A stretch of DNA of 64,000 nt from Pseudomonas asiatica. GTDB lineage: Bacteria; Pseudomonadota; Gammaproteobacteria; Pseudomonadales; Pseudomonadaceae. The DNA lies in NCBI RefSeq assembly GCF_009932335.1, contig NZ_BLJF01000001.1, positions 744,001 through 808,000 on the forward strand. Reading direction: 5' to 3'. The translations under genes were made by a program, and so were the position numbers. Below, piece after piece: positions 46,899-56,685 of the stretch. The notes beneath the pieces are model-generated. The model had not been told where the DNA came from. It ran no database searches and saw only the letters and a list, made by a program, of their open reading frames with translations. Within the stretch, counting starts at the first letter, position 1. The number at the start of each line of letters is the position of its first letter.

Positions 46899-47780
46899 AT
46901 GACTACCCTGAGCTGGATTCGTGGTGTCAATGGCACCTTGGGCCGCCTGGCCCCCGAGCATGTCGCGGGCAAGATGCGCCGTGCCTTCATGACTCCTCGC
47001 AACCTGCCGCCACGGGATTGGGAGTTGCCCGTGCTGGCCAGCGCCGAGCGCATCACTTTGCGCTTCGGCTTGTCGGCCTTGCGCTGGGGCAAGGGGCCGA
47101 CCGTGCTGATGATGCACGGCTGGGAGGGGCGCCCGACCCAGTTTGCCGCGTTGATCGAAACCTTGGTCCAGGCGGGGCACACGGTGGTGTCGCTGGAGGG
47201 GCCGGGGCATGGCCGTTCGCCTGGCGAACAGGCAAATGTGGTGTTGTTTGCCCGAGCGCTGCTGGAAGCTGCCGCCGAGCTGCCGCCGCTGCGCGCGGTT
47301 ATTGGCCATTCCATGGGCGGCGCCAGTGTATTGCTGGCCTTGCAGATGGGGCTGCGTACCGAGGCAGCGGTAAGCATCGCTGCCCCGGCGCGGCTATTGG
47401 GCGTACTGCGTGGCTTTGCCCATCGTCTGGGTCTGCCGGCGCGGGCGCGGGCTGCATTCATTCGCCAGGTGGAGCGGGATGTGGGCATGCAGATTGCGCG
47501 GCTGGATGTGACGGGTTACCAGTTGGAGTTACCCGGGCTGGTGGTGCATGCCGCCGATGATGCCTTGGTCGCAGCCGATGAGGCCCGGGTTATCCACAAG
47601 GCCTGGTTCGATAGCCGCCTGATGCTGCTGGAGGCGGGTGGCCACCAGCGCGTGCTGTCCGATCCGCGCCTGAGTGAAGCGGTGCTGGAGCTGCTGGCCC
47701 GGGCTGGCGCGGTGCCTGTAGGAGCGGCCTTGTGTCGCGATGGGCTGCGCAGCAGCCCCGGCAATCTGTGTCGGGACTGA
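46899..47780 (+). CDS. Alpha/beta hydrolase with REP-encoded C-terminus
   Basis: A 293-residue hydrolase. Oxyanion motif HGWEG is near 73-77, nucleophile elbow GHSMGGAS has S138, the acid residue is in HAADDALV, and the catalytic histidine is in GGHQRVL. ATG 46899 has GGAG 7 nt upstream, while the ATG at 46893 is too close to it. Residues about 271-293 (VPVGAALCRDGLRSS...) are read from a REP element, so the original stop was probably lost or displaced. Substrate unknown. Confidence 0.87.
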   Translation: MTTLSWIRGVNGTLGRLAPEHVAGKMRRAFMTPRNLPPRDWELPVLASAERITLRFGLSALRWGKGPTVLMMHGWEGRPTQFAALIETLVQAGHTVVSLEGPGHGRSPGEQANVVLFARALLEAAAELPPLRAVIGHSMGGASVLLALQMGLRTEAAVSIAAPARLLGVLRGFAHRLGLPARARAAFIRQVERDVGMQIARLDVTGYQLELPGLVVHAADDALVAADEARVIHKAWFDSRLMLLEAGGHQRVLSDPRLSEAVLELLARAGAVPVGAALCRDGLRSSPGNLCRD

Positions 47781-47832
47781 GATTTTGGGGCCGCTGCGCG
47801 CCCCATCGCGACACAAGGCCGCTCCTACAGGG
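47713..47832. repeat. REP pair overlapping a gene end
   Basis: Arms 'ctgtaggagcggccttgtgt' (47716) and its complement (about 47801-47830). The left arm is inside the hydrolase gene. A degenerate single copy of the same type is at about 1150-1200. Confidence 0.85.
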
Positions 47833-47920
47833 ACCGCGTAGCCCCGCAGGCAAGTGCAGAAGGGCTGGACTTTCCCTCGGCGGTCCCTGCTAAATCCACT
47901 TTTGCTCCAAGGAAGCGAAC

Positions 47921-48355
47921 ATGAGCTGGGACTTGGCAACACCCTTCGTCATCGACCTGCGCGTCGGTAGCGAGGATATCGACGGCCTCGGCCACGCCAA
48001 CAACGCGGTCTACGTCACCTGGCTGGAGCGCTGCGCCTGGCGCCATTCCCAGCGCCTGGGCCTGGACCTGGCCGAATATCGCCGGCTGGACCGGGCCATG
48101 GCGGTGGTGCGCCACGAAATCGACTACCTGGCTGCTGCCTACGAGGATGACGAGTTGCAACTGGCCACCTGGATCATCGACTGGGACCAGCGCCTGCGCA
48201 TGACCCGGCGCTTCCAGCTCAAGCGCCCGCGCGACGGCGTGACTTTGCTGCGCGCCCAGACCACCTTTGCCTGCATCGAGCTGTCCAGCGGCAAGCCCAA
48301 GCGCATGCCGGCGGAGTTCCTCGACGGTTACGGCCCGGCGCTGATCGGCGCCTGA
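47921..48355 (+). CDS. Hotdog-fold acyl-CoA thioesterase
   Basis: A 144-residue 4HBT-family protein. The catalytic region DIDGLGHANNAVYVTWLE is at about residues 19-36, with the active-site aspartate/asparagine expected there. It resembles YbgC/FcbC thioesterases. AAGGA precedes the ATG. It is transcribed toward dusC with a 51-bp gap. Acyl specificity is not known. Confidence 0.88.
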   Translation: MSWDLATPFVIDLRVGSEDIDGLGHANNAVYVTWLERCAWRHSQRLGLDLAEYRRLDRAMAVVRHEIDYLAAAYEDDELQLATWIIDWDQRLRMTRRFQLKRPRDGVTLLRAQTTFACIELSSGKPKRMPAEFLDGYGPALIGA

Positions 48356-48406
48356 AACACCGGCAATTTTTGTTAAACTGCCGGCTTTTTCCGCCGAGAC
48401 CCCGAC

Positions 48407-49378
48407 ATGCAAATTGCCCTGGCCCCCATGGAGGGGCTGGTCGACAACATCCTGCGCGACGTGCTGACCCGCGTGGGCGGTATCGACTGGTGCGTCACCG
48501 AGTTCATTCGCGTGTGCGACCGCCTGCTGCCGCCTTCCTCGTTCGACAAGCTGGCGCCCGAGTTGCGCAATGGCGCACGGACCGCTGCAGGGGTACCAAT
48601 GCGCGTGCAGTTGTTGGGGTCGGACCCTGTGTGCCTGGCGGAAAACGCCGCGCTGGCCTGCCAGTTGGGCGCGCCGGTGATAGACCTGAACTTCGGTTGC
48701 CCGGCCAAGACCGTGAACAAGTCGCGCGGTGGAGCGGTGCTGCTCAAGGAGCCGGAGCTGCTGCACGCCATTGTGCGTGAAGTGCGCCATGCCGTGCCGG
48801 CACATATCCCGGTCACCTCGAAGATGCGCCTGGGTTTCGACAGCCCCGATGGCGCGCTGGAGTGTGCCATGGCGCTGGCCGAAGGCGGTTCGGCGCACCT
48901 GGTGGTACATGCGCGGACGAAGGTCGAGGGCTACAAGCCCCCGGCCCACTGGGAGTGGGTGGCGCGGGTGCAGGATGTGGTCAAGGTGCCAGTGTTCGCC
49001 AACGGCGAGATCTGGACCGTGGATGACTGGCGGCGCTGTCGTGAGGTCAGTGGCGCCGAAGATATCATGCTGGGCCGTGGGCTGGTTTCGCGCCCCGATC
49101 TTGGGCTGCAGATTGCCGCGGCGCGTGACGGGCGGGAGTACCAGCCGATGAGCTGGGACGACCTGCTGCCGTTGCTTCGCGAGTTCTGGCGTCAGGCCCA
49201 GGCCAAGTTGTCGCCGCGCTATGCACCGGGGCGGATGAAGCAGTGGCTGGCGATGCTGACCCGCAGTTATCCCGAAGCGGTTGTGCTGTTTGCCGAATTG
49301 CGGCGGGAAGATGACTGTGCGCGGATCAGCCGGTTGCTGGGGGTTGAGGCGGTTACCTTGGAGGCTTGTGTTGCCTGA
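48407..49378 (+). CDS. dusC: tRNA-dihydrouridine(16) synthase DusC
   Basis: A 323-residue FMN enzyme that reduces uridine in the D-loop of tRNA. FMN motif APMEGLVDN is near residues 6-14, the catalytic C98 lies in [16 protein letters not shown], and MLGRGL is in the barrel end. The DusC assignment (position 16) rests on the [10 protein letters not shown] start and lack of DusA/B features; DusA and DusB are longer or differ at the N-terminus. Confidence 0.9.
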   Translation: MQIALAPMEGLVDNILRDVLTRVGGIDWCVTEFIRVCDRLLPPSSFDKLAPELRNGARTAAGVPMRVQLLGSDPVCLAENAALACQLGAPVIDLNFGCPAKTVNKSRGGAVLLKEPELLHAIVREVRHAVPAHIPVTSKMRLGFDSPDGALECAMALAEGGSAHLVVHARTKVEGYKPPAHWEWVARVQDVVKVPVFANGEIWTVDDWRRCREVSGAEDIMLGRGLVSRPDLGLQIAAARDGREYQPMSWDDLLPLLREFWRQAQAKLSPRYAPGRMKQWLAMLTRSYPEAVVLFAELRREDDCARISRLLGVEAVTLEACVA

Positions 49379-49380
49379 TC

Positions 49381-49413
49381 CGGCCCTTTCGCGGGCGTGC
49401 CCGCGAAGAGGCC
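49381..49413. repeat. Single REP unit
   Basis: Palindrome around 'cgcgggcgtgcccgcg' directly after dusC. Confidence 0.8.
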
Positions 49414-49454
49414 ATCAAATCCAGTGCAGGAATCCAGATTTTTTCTGCTCCCCC

Positions 49455-49480
49455 CTTGAAAGCATTTCCCCCGGCCATAT
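49455..49480 (+). promoter_or_regulatory. Sigma-32 (heat shock) promoter of ibpA
   Basis: CTTGAAA at 49455-49461, a 13-bp spacer and CCATAT at 49475-49480 fit the RpoH consensus (CTTGAAA, CCCATnT). Confidence 0.82.
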
Positions 49481-49487
49481 CTCTTGA

Positions 49488-49550
49488 GTACGCGATGCCG
49501 AAGTCGGGTCGCGTAATGACTTACTTGCTGAATCTCAGGAGTTCATGACC
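49488..49550 (+). promoter_or_regulatory. ROSE-type RNA thermometer in the ibpA leader
   Basis: Hairpin 1 is TACGCGA/TCGCGTA (49489-49515). Hairpin 2 (about 49516-49547) pairs UUGCU with AGGA of the ribosome site (49537-49541), leaving the G of UUGCU bulged. That bulged-G helix is the mark of ROSE elements, which open on heating and free the ribosome site. ROSE elements are known before ibpA in Pseudomonas. Confidence 0.82.
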
Positions 49551-49994
49551 ATGACTACCGCTTTCTCTCTCGCTCCACTGTTCCGCCATTCCGTTGGTTT
49601 CGACCGTTTCAACGACCTGTTCGAATCCGCGGCACGTAACGAGGCCGGTAGCAGCTACCCGCCCTACAATGTGGAAAAGCATGGCGATGACCACTACCGT
49701 ATCGTGGTTGCTGCAGCCGGTTTCCAGGAAGAGGACCTCGACCTGCAGGTTGAAAAAGGTGTCCTGACCGTGACCGGTGGCAAGCGCGACAATGGCCCTG
49801 CTGAAGTGACCTACCTGCATCAGGGTATCGCGCAGCGCGCCTTCAAGCTGTCGTTCCGCCTGGCCGACCATATTGAAGTCAAGGCCGCCGGCCTGGCCAA
49901 TGGCCTGCTCAGCATCGACCTGCTGCGCATCGTGCCTGAAGAGGCCAAGGCCAAGCGCATTCCGATCAACGGCGACAAGCCAGCGCTGAACTGA
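49551..49994 (+). CDS. ibpA: Small heat-shock protein, IbpA/Hsp20
   Basis: A 147-residue ATP-independent chaperone that binds aggregating proteins. The alpha-crystallin domain runs about residues 35-125 (YPPYNVEKHGDDHYRI, VEKGVLTVTGGK). The C-terminal anchor is IVPE/KRIPI. ATG 49551 is 9 nt after AGGAG; ATG 49545 is only 3 nt after it. It has its own RpoH promoter, thermometer and terminator. Confidence 0.94.
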   Translation: MTTAFSLAPLFRHSVGFDRFNDLFESAARNEAGSSYPPYNVEKHGDDHYRIVVAAAGFQEEDLDLQVEKGVLTVTGGKRDNGPAEVTYLHQGIAQRAFKLSFRLADHIEVKAAGLANGLLSIDLLRIVPEEAKAKRIPINGDKPALN

Positions 49995-50007
49995 TCGTGT
50001 AGATGTG

Positions 50008-50038
50008 AAAAAGGGCACCCCTAGGGGTGCCCTTTTTT
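50008..50038 (+). terminator. Terminator of ibpA
   Basis: AAGGGCACCC-CTAG-GGGTGCCCTT with a T-run follows 14 bp after the stop. Confidence 0.92.
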
Positions 50039-50094
50039 GTGGCGGCTGTCTTGCACAACATCCAGAAGCTGGCGCGATCACTGTGGGAGCGGTT

Positions 50095-53000
50095 TCAGTA
50101 ATCCGCCGGCGCCTCCAGCAACATCTGCCGGAACTCCGGCAACGGCAGCGGCCGGCTGTGCAAGTACCCCTGGTACAGGTGGCACCCCAGCCGTTCCAGA
50201 AACTCCAGTTGTTCGGTCAGTTCCACCCCTTCGGCAATCACCGTCAACTCCAGGCTGCGAGCCATGGCGACGATAGCGCGGACGATTTCGGCGTCGTTGG
50301 GGTCTTCCGGCGCATCGCGCACGAAGGTCTGGTCGATCTTCAGCGCGTCCACTGGCAGGCGTTTCAGGTAGGTCAGCGAGGAATAACCGGTGCCGAAGTC
50401 ATCCATGGCAAAGCTCACCCCGTAGCGCTTCAGCTCGCGCATCTTACTGATGGTGTCCTCCAGGTTCTGGATGACGATGCCTTCGGTAATTTCCAGCGTC
50501 AGCATTTGCCGTGGCAGGCGGTAATCGTCCAGGCTGCGCAGCACCCGCCCGACAAAGTCGTTCTGGCGGAACTGCCGTGGGCTGATGTTCACGCACAAGC
50601 TGAAATCATCGGCGTCGATCAGCCCGTCGCCGAGCATGCGTGCGCAGGCATCGCACGCTTCGTCGAGTATCCAGCTGCCAACCTCCAGGATCAGGCCGCT
50701 TTCTTCCAGCACCTGAATGAATTGCGCCGGTGGCTGCTGACCCAGTTGCGGATGATGCCAGCGCAGCAGCACCTCGGCACCGACGATGCGGTTGTCGCGC
50801 GCATCCACCTGTGGCTGGAAGTGCAGCGCCAACTCGCCGCGGGCCAGGGCCAGGCGCAGGTCGTTTTCCATGCGCAGGCGCTCGCTGGCAGCCTTCTGCA
50901 TGGTGGTATGGAACAGCTGGGTGGTGTTGCGCCCGGAATCCTTGGCACGGTACAGGGCGATATCGGCACGCTTGAGCAGGTCTGCCGGGGTGGCGCCGTG
51001 GTCAGGGATCAGCGCCACGCCTATGCTGGGTGTTACCTGCAGGCGCTGGCCATCCAGCGACATCGGCTCGGCCAGCAGTTCGCGCAGGGTATCGGCCAGC
51101 CCGCGGACTTTCTCTTCGACCAGCTCGCGGCTGCCTTCCAGGCCGCTGAGCAATACCACGAACTCATCGCCACCCAGGCGCGCCACGGTGTCTTCCAGGC
51201 GCACACTGGCTTCCAGCCGCGCTGTGATGATCTTCAGCACCGTGTCGCCCACCGGGTGGCCCAGCGAGTCGTTGATGTGCTTGAAGTGGTCGAGGTCGAG
51301 GAACAGCAGGGCGCCGCGAAGGTTGTGGCGCCTGAGCAGGGCGATCTGCTGGCTCAGGCGGTCCATCAGCAGGGCGCGGTTGGGCAGGTTGGTCAGCGGG
51401 TCGTGGTAGGCCAGGTGGCGAATCTGTGCCTGGGCGTTTTTCAGCTGGCTGACATCGCGGGCGGTTACCAGCAGGCAGTCCACCTCATTGAGGGTGATCG
51501 GCTCCACCGACACTTCCACGGTGAGGATGTCGCCGCGCTTGTTGCGCCCTAGCATCTCGCGATGATGCACCCGGCCACGCTCGCGCAACTCGGCCAGCAG
51601 GGCGCTGCGCTGCTTGTCGTCGGCCCAGATGCCGATCTCGTACACCGTGCGGCCGACCACGTCGGCGGCGTTGTAGCCGGTCAGGCGGCAGAAACCGTCG
51701 TTGATTTCCAGGTAGCGACCGCTGTAGCGTTCGGTGATGGTGATGGCGTCAGGGCTGGAGTGGAAGGCCTTGGCAAACTTCTCCTCGCTGGACTTCAGCG
51801 CCGCCTCGGCGCGCTGCTGCTGGGTGATGTCGCGCAGGGTGGTAACACTGCAAGGCTGGTCATCGACGGTGATCAGGCGGCTGGAAATCACGCAGGTCAG
51901 CGGTGCCCCATTGCGGTGGTTGACCACTACGGCGACGTTGCTCAGGGCCTGCTCGCGGATTACCCGCTCGATGCGTTGCGCGCGCTCGATGGACTCCGCC
52001 CACAGGCCGATTTCCTCGGCGGTGCGGCCGATCACCTGCTCGGTGCTCCAGCCGAAGGTCTGGGTGAACGCCGGATTGATCTCGATGAACTGCCCGGTGT
52101 CCTGGCGGGTGACACAGATTGGGTCGGGGCTTACCTGGAACAGGCTGGCGAACTTCTCTTCCGAAGCGCTCAGGCGCTGTTCGCGCTCCACCTGGTCGGT
52201 GATGTCGAGCAAAGTGCCAGCCATGCGCAGCGGGTTGCCCTGCTCGTCGCGGTACAGCCGGGCGCGGCTTTCGATGTAGCGCGAGATGCCGTTTTCCAGC
52301 TGTACCCGGTAGGTGATCTGGTAGTTGCCGGCAGGTCCTTCGCGCAGGCTGCGGTAGGCCTGGCGCATGGAATTGCGCTCTTGCTCCGGGACCCCTTCGA
52401 AAAACGCGTCGAACGATTCGTGAAACGGGATGGGCGGCAGGCCGTGCAGCTGCGCGGCGCGCGCCGAACCGTAGAGCATGCCGCTGGGAATATGCCAGTC
52501 CCAGGTGCCCAGCTGTGCCGAATCCAGGGCCAGGTCCAGGCGCTCCTGGCTGTCCTTCAAGGCCTGCTCGGCACGTTTGCGCTCGGTGGTGTCGATAAAG
52601 GTGCTGAGCAGGAAGGTTCCGCCCTCCAGTTCGATGCCCTGGGTACAGAGGATGCCGTCATGTACCTTGCCGCTGGTAGCGCGGAACTGGACTTCCATTA
52701 TCAAAGGGCCAGTGTTGCCACGGGTCGACTCCAGCAACTGGTGGCGCTGTTCGGGGTTTGCCCACAGGCCAAGCTCCAGGCTGGTCTTGCCGATCACCTG
52801 GCTACCGGGCCAGCCGAACATGTCTTCGAAGTGCTGGTTGACCTCGAAGATCATGCCGTCGTGGCGTCGGGTGAGCAAAATGGCATTGGGGCTGAGGTGG
52901 AACAGGGTGGCGAAGCGTTTTTCCGAATTGATCAACGCCGTTTCCCGCTCGCGCTGGCGGGTGATTTCACGGATCACCCCGATCATCTGCGGCCGGCCGT

Positions 53001-53391
53001 TCGGGTCGTGGGTCAGGCTGCCGTTGATCTCCAGCCAGTGCAGGCTGCCGTCCGGCCAGCGGATGCGGTGGCGCATGGCCTGCTCCACCGGTTCGCCGTT
53101 GAACACTGCCTGGAACACCTGGCGTGTGCGCGCACGGTCTTCCTCCGGCAGCAGGTCGAGGTAGTCGATATCTGCGGGGAGCGGGCGCTGCGGGTCGAAG
53201 CCGAACAGAGCCTGGGTGCCCCGTGACCAGCTCACCCGGCCGCTGTCGATATCCCATAGCCAGGCTCCCAGCCGTGCGCCGTTGAGTGCGGCCAGCAACT
53301 GTGGGGCGTTCTGCCAGGCCTGTTCCGACTCCTGAGGGTCGGCCGCTGGTATGCGCGGCAGGCGCAAAAAGCGATTCGCTGATTTGGGCAT
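50095..53391 (-). CDS. PAS-rich GGDEF-EAL c-di-GMP enzyme
   Basis: A 1098-residue cytosolic signalling protein with no membrane helix. Five PAS-like domains lie at about 35-145, 155-270, 285-400, 412-525 and 537-650. The GGDEF domain has an intact motif at 740-744 and an I-site RLED (731-734) five residues before it, so it should make c-di-GMP with product inhibition. The EAL domain has EVL at 873-875 in place of EAL, plus DDFGTGYSS near 1010 and EGVE, so hydrolysis is possible. ATG 53391 (MPKSANRFLRLPR) is used; the open frame extends upstream only as antisense of the LysR gene. Confidence 0.93.
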   Translation of the reverse strand: MPKSANRFLRLPRIPAADPQESEQAWQNAPQLLAALNGARLGAWLWDIDSGRVSWSRGTQALFGFDPQRPLPADIDYLDLLPEEDRARTRQVFQAVFNGEPVEQAMRHRIRWPDGSLHWLEINGSLTHDPNGRPQMIGVIREITRQRERETALINSEKRFATLFHLSPNAILLTRRHDGMIFEVNQHFEDMFGWPGSQVIGKTSLELGLWANPEQRHQLLESTRGNTGPLIMEVQFRATSGKVHDGILCTQGIELEGGTFLLSTFIDTTERKRAEQALKDSQERLDLALDSAQLGTWDWHIPSGMLYGSARAAQLHGLPPIPFHESFDAFFEGVPEQERNSMRQAYRSLREGPAGNYQITYRVQLENGISRYIESRARLYRDEQGNPLRMAGTLLDITDQVEREQRLSASEEKFASLFQVSPDPICVTRQDTGQFIEINPAFTQTFGWSTEQVIGRTAEEIGLWAESIERAQRIERVIREQALSNVAVVVNHRNGAPLTCVISSRLITVDDQPCSVTTLRDITQQQRAEAALKSSEEKFAKAFHSSPDAITITERYSGRYLEINDGFCRLTGYNAADVVGRTVYEIGIWADDKQRSALLAELRERGRVHHREMLGRNKRGDILTVEVSVEPITLNEVDCLLVTARDVSQLKNAQAQIRHLAYHDPLTNLPNRALLMDRLSQQIALLRRHNLRGALLFLDLDHFKHINDSLGHPVGDTVLKIITARLEASVRLEDTVARLGGDEFVVLLSGLEGSRELVEEKVRGLADTLRELLAEPMSLDGQRLQVTPSIGVALIPDHGATPADLLKRADIALYRAKDSGRNTTQLFHTTMQKAASERLRMENDLRLALARGELALHFQPQVDARDNRIVGAEVLLRWHHPQLGQQPPAQFIQVLEESGLILEVGSWILDEACDACARMLGDGLIDADDFSLCVNISPRQFRQNDFVGRVLRSLDDYRLPRQMLTLEITEGIVIQNLEDTISKMRELKRYGVSFAMDDFGTGYSSLTYLKRLPVDALKIDQTFVRDAPEDPNDAEIVRAIVAMARSLELTVIAEGVELTEQLEFLERLGCHLYQGYLHSRPLPLPEFRQMLLEAPADY

Positions 53392-53453
53392 CGGTACCAG
53401 ACCTTTGGCGTATGACGCGTCCTTGGAGGTGGCAATACCGGGCTGACGACCGG

Positions 53454-54332
53454 TCAGGCGGGCCCTGCGTGGCTGTCGAGCAGGGCCATGAATGCCCTGG
53501 CCGCGTTCGAAAGCGTACGCTCCGTGTGCAAAATGTAGCCTAGCTGGCGAGACAGCTGTATGCCCGGCAAGGCGATGGGTGCAACCTGTTCGTCGAGCAT
53601 GGTGCGCGGCAGCACGCTCCAGGCCAGGCCGATGGACACCATCATCTTGATGGTTTCCAGATAGTTGGTACTCATGGCGATGTTCGGCGTCAGGCCCTGG
53701 CTTTCGAACAGGCGCTGAACAATGTGGTGGGTAAAAGTGTTGCCGCCCGGGAACACGGCCGGGTGGCGGGCGACGTCGGCCAGGCTGACCGTGTTGTTGT
53801 TGGCCAGCGGGTGCTCGGGAGCGGCGACGAAGTCCAGGGCGTCGTCCCATACCGGCACGGCCTTGACCAGGTGGTGCGGCTCGGGTGCCAAGGTGATAAC
53901 GGCAATCTCCGCGCGGCCATGGAGGATTTCGTCGTAGGCCGCTTCCGAATCCATGAACTGAATATCCAGCGCCACTGCAGGGTATTCCCGGGTGAAGGCC
54001 CGCAGCAGCGGGGGTAGGCGGTGCAAGCCGATATGGTGGCTGGTGGCAAGGGTCAGCCGACCACTCACTTCCCCGGTCAAATTGGTCAGCGCGCGCCGGG
54101 TATCATCGAGGACGTTGAGGATCTGGTAGGCGCGGGGAAGCAGGGCGCGGCCCGCCTCGGTCAGGGTCACCTCGCGGCCCAGCCGGTCGAACAGGCGCAC
54201 ATCCAGTTGCTGTTCCAGTCCGGCGATGCGTTTGCTGACGGCCGGTTGAGTCAGGAACAGGCGGTCGGCCGCCCCGGAAAAACTACCGGTTTCGGCAATT
54301 GCGATGAAGGCGCTAAGGTTGGCCAGATCCAT
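53454..54332 (-). CDS. LysR family regulator
   Basis: A 292-residue regulator. The helix-turn-helix (SFSGAADRLFLTQPAVSKRI) is at about residues 16-35 and the effector domain follows. ATG 54332 has AGGA 9 nt upstream, while a start 9 codons earlier lacks one. It is divergent from leuC; the P. aeruginosa equivalent is PA3122. It may control leuCDB, but the effector is not known. Confidence 0.92.
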   Translation of the reverse strand: MDLANLSAFIAIAETGSFSGAADRLFLTQPAVSKRIAGLEQQLDVRLFDRLGREVTLTEAGRALLPRAYQILNVLDDTRRALTNLTGEVSGRLTLATSHHIGLHRLPPLLRAFTREYPAVALDIQFMDSEAAYDEILHGRAEIAVITLAPEPHHLVKAVPVWDDALDFVAAPEHPLANNNTVSLADVARHPAVFPGGNTFTHHIVQRLFESQGLTPNIAMSTNYLETIKMMVSIGLAWSVLPRTMLDEQVAPIALPGIQLSRQLGYILHTERTLSNAARAFMALLDSHAGPA

Positions 54333-54372
54333 GGGGTCGCATTCCTGTTGGTTATCCAAAGCATAAAAATTA

Positions 54373-54389
54373 TGAATTTGAGTTATTCA
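54373..54389. promoter_or_regulatory. Possible LysR-type operator between lysR and leuC
   Basis: TGAAT-N7-ATTCA is a perfect 5-bp inverted repeat in the 131-bp divergent region. Its size and A/T content fit LysR binding sites. Confidence 0.45.
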
Positions 54390-54463
54390 ATCTAACCCCC
54401 TAGCATCGACCGCACAAGCCAAGGGGTCTTTGGCATAGAAAGACGCTGATGAGGAACAGTCTG

Positions 54464-55897
54464 ATGGCTGGCAAAACGCTCTACGACAAACTCTGGGAAG
54501 CCCATGAGGTCAAGCGCCGTGATGACGGCTCGTCCTTGATCTACATCGACCGTCACATCATCCACGAAGTGACGTCGCCCCAGGCCTTCGAAGGCCTGCG
54601 CCTGGCCAACCGCAAACCTTGGCGCATCGACGCCAACATCGCCACGCCTGACCACAACGTGCCGACCACGCCAGAGCGCAAGGGCGGTATCGAGGCCATC
54701 GTCGACCAGGTGTCGCGCCTGCAGGTGCAGACCCTCGACGAGAACTGTGACGAATATGGCATCGTCGAATTCAAGATGAATGACGAGCGTCAAGGCATCG
54801 TCCACGTCATCAGCCCGGAGCAGGGTGCCACCTTGCCTGGCATGACTGTGGTCTGCGGTGACTCGCACACCTCCACCCACGGCGCCTTCGGTGCCCTGGC
54901 CCACGGCATCGGCACCTCCGAAGTGGAGCACGTGCTTGCTACCCAGTGCCTGGTCGCCAAGAAAATGAAGAACATGCTGGTGCGCGTGGAAGGCCAGTTG
55001 CCTGCCGGCGTAACCGCCAAGGACATCGTCCTGGCCGTGATCGGCAAGATCGGTACCGCCGGTGGTAACGGCCACGCCATGGAATTTGCTGGCAGCGCCA
55101 TCCGCGAATTGTCGATGGAAGGCCGCATGACCATCTGCAACATGTCCATCGAAGCCGGTGCCCGCGTAGGCCTGGTGGCGGTGGACGACACCACTGTTGC
55201 CTATGTCGAAGGCCGCCCGTACGCGCCGAAGGGCGAGCAGTGGAAGCAGGCGGTCGAAGCCTGGAAAGGCCTGGTCTCCGACGCTGACGCGGTGTTCGAC
55301 ACCGTGGTCGAGCTCGACGCTGCGCAAATCAAGCCGCAGGTCAGCTGGGGCACTTCGCCGGAGATGGTCCTCGCTGTCGACCAGCGCGTGCCGGACCCGG
55401 CTGCCGAGCCTGACCTGATCAAACGTGGTTCGATCGAGCGTGCCCTCAAGTACATGGGCCTCGCCGCCAACCAGGCGATAACCGATATCAAGCTCGACCG
55501 CGTGTTCATCGGTTCGTGCACCAACTCGCGTATCGAAGACCTGCGCGCTGCCGCCGAAATCGCCAAGGGCCGCAAGGTCGCTGCCAACGTCAAGCAGGCG
55601 CTGGTGGTGCCGGGCTCGGGCCTGGTCAAGGCCCAGGCCGAGCGCGAAGGCCTGGACAAGATCTTCCTCGAGGCCGGTTTCGAATGGCGTGAGCCAGGCT
55701 GCTCGATGTGCCTGGCGATGAACCCGGACCGCCTGGAGAGCGGCGAGCATTGCGCGTCTACCTCCAACCGCAACTTCGAAGGCCGTCAGGGGGCCGGTGG
55801 CCGCACCCACCTGGTCAGCCCGGCCATGGCCGCCGCCGCCGCGGTGACCGGCCACTTCATCGATGTCCGCGAGTTGATCCAAGGGAGCGCAGCATGA
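54464..55897 (+). CDS. leuC: 3-isopropylmalate dehydratase large subunit
   Basis: A 477-residue [4Fe-4S] enzyme subunit that isomerises 2- to 3-isopropylmalate in leucine synthesis. Cluster cysteines are C352 (GSCTNSR) and C413/C416 (CSMC). ATG 54464 ([12 protein letters not shown]) is the family start. It overlaps leuD by 4 bp, so the two subunits are made together. Confidence 0.98.
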   Translation: MAGKTLYDKLWEAHEVKRRDDGSSLIYIDRHIIHEVTSPQAFEGLRLANRKPWRIDANIATPDHNVPTTPERKGGIEAIVDQVSRLQVQTLDENCDEYGIVEFKMNDERQGIVHVISPEQGATLPGMTVVCGDSHTSTHGAFGALAHGIGTSEVEHVLATQCLVAKKMKNMLVRVEGQLPAGVTAKDIVLAVIGKIGTAGGNGHAMEFAGSAIRELSMEGRMTICNMSIEAGARVGLVAVDDTTVAYVEGRPYAPKGEQWKQAVEAWKGLVSDADAVFDTVVELDAAQIKPQVSWGTSPEMVLAVDQRVPDPAAEPDLIKRGSIERALKYMGLAANQAITDIKLDRVFIGSCTNSRIEDLRAAAEIAKGRKVAANVKQALVVPGSGLVKAQAEREGLDKIFLEAGFEWREPGCSMCLAMNPDRLESGEHCASTSNRNFEGRQGAGGRTHLVSPAMAAAAAVTGHFIDVRELIQGSAA

Positions 55898-56538
55898 AAG
55901 CCTTTACCCAGCACACTGGCCTCGTCGCGCCGTTGGACCGTGCCAACGTCGACACCGACCAGATCATCCCCAAGCAGTTTTTGAAGTCGATCAAGCGCAC
56001 CGGCTTCGGCCCCAACCTGTTCGACGAGTGGCGTTACCTGGACGTGGGCCAGCCTTACCAGGACAACAGCAAGCGCCCGCTGAACAAGGAGTTCGTGCTC
56101 AACCACGAACGCTACCAGGGTGCCAGCGTGTTGCTGGCGCGGGAGAACTTCGGTTGCGGCTCCAGCCGTGAGCACGCCCCATGGGCGCTGGACGAGTACG
56201 GCTTCCGCAGCGTGATCGCGCCGAGCTTTGCCGACATCTTCTTCAACAACAGCTTCAAGAACGGCTTGCTGCCGATCATCCTCAGCGACGAGGAAGTCGA
56301 CGAGCTGTTCAAGCAGGTCGAAGCCATCCCGGGCTATCAGCTGACCATCGACCTGCAGGCGCAGGCGGTGACCCGTCCGGATGGCAAGGTGCTGCACTTC
56401 GAGATCGATGCGTTTCGCAAGCACTGCCTGCTCAACGGCCTCGACGACATCGGCCTGACCCTGCAGGACAGCGATGCGATCAAGGCCTTCGAAGGCAAGC
56501 ACCGCGCCGGGCAGCCTTGGCTGTTCCGTGATGCCTGA
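55894..56538 (+). CDS. leuD: 3-isopropylmalate dehydratase small subunit
   Basis: A 214-residue partner of LeuC with [14 protein letters not shown] in the swivel domain. The start ATG overlaps the leuC stop. It is followed by a REP pair and a methyltransferase gene before leuB. Confidence 0.98.
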   Translation: MKAFTQHTGLVAPLDRANVDTDQIIPKQFLKSIKRTGFGPNLFDEWRYLDVGQPYQDNSKRPLNKEFVLNHERYQGASVLLARENFGCGSSREHAPWALDEYGFRSVIAPSFADIFFNNSFKNGLLPIILSDEEVDELFKQVEAIPGYQLTIDLQAQAVTRPDGKVLHFEIDAFRKHCLLNGLDDIGLTLQDSDAIKAFEGKHRAGQPWLFRDA

Positions 56539-56560
56539 ATGATGTAGTTGGGTTTGCTGG

Positions 56561-56656
56561 CCTCATCGCCGGCAAGCCAGCTCCCACAGGAACTCCACAG
56601 GTCTGAAGACTGTGGGTTCTCTGTGGGAGCTGGCTTGCCGGCGATAGGGCCAGTAG
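56561..56656. repeat. REP-like inverted repeat (divergent type)
   Basis: Arms 'tcgccggcaagccagctccc' (56566) and its complement (about 56622-56645) have a different core (gccggcaagccagctccca) from the other REPs. They split leuD from the methyltransferase gene. Confidence 0.85.
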
Positions 56657-56685
56657 AGACAACCCAAAACCAAAAGGATCGAGAC

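Noticed and set aside
53392..53850. Upstream extension of the GGDEF-EAL protein by 153 residues
   Set aside because: The extra part overlaps the LysR gene, is of shadow composition and has no PAS-like sequence. ATG 53391 gives a normal start.
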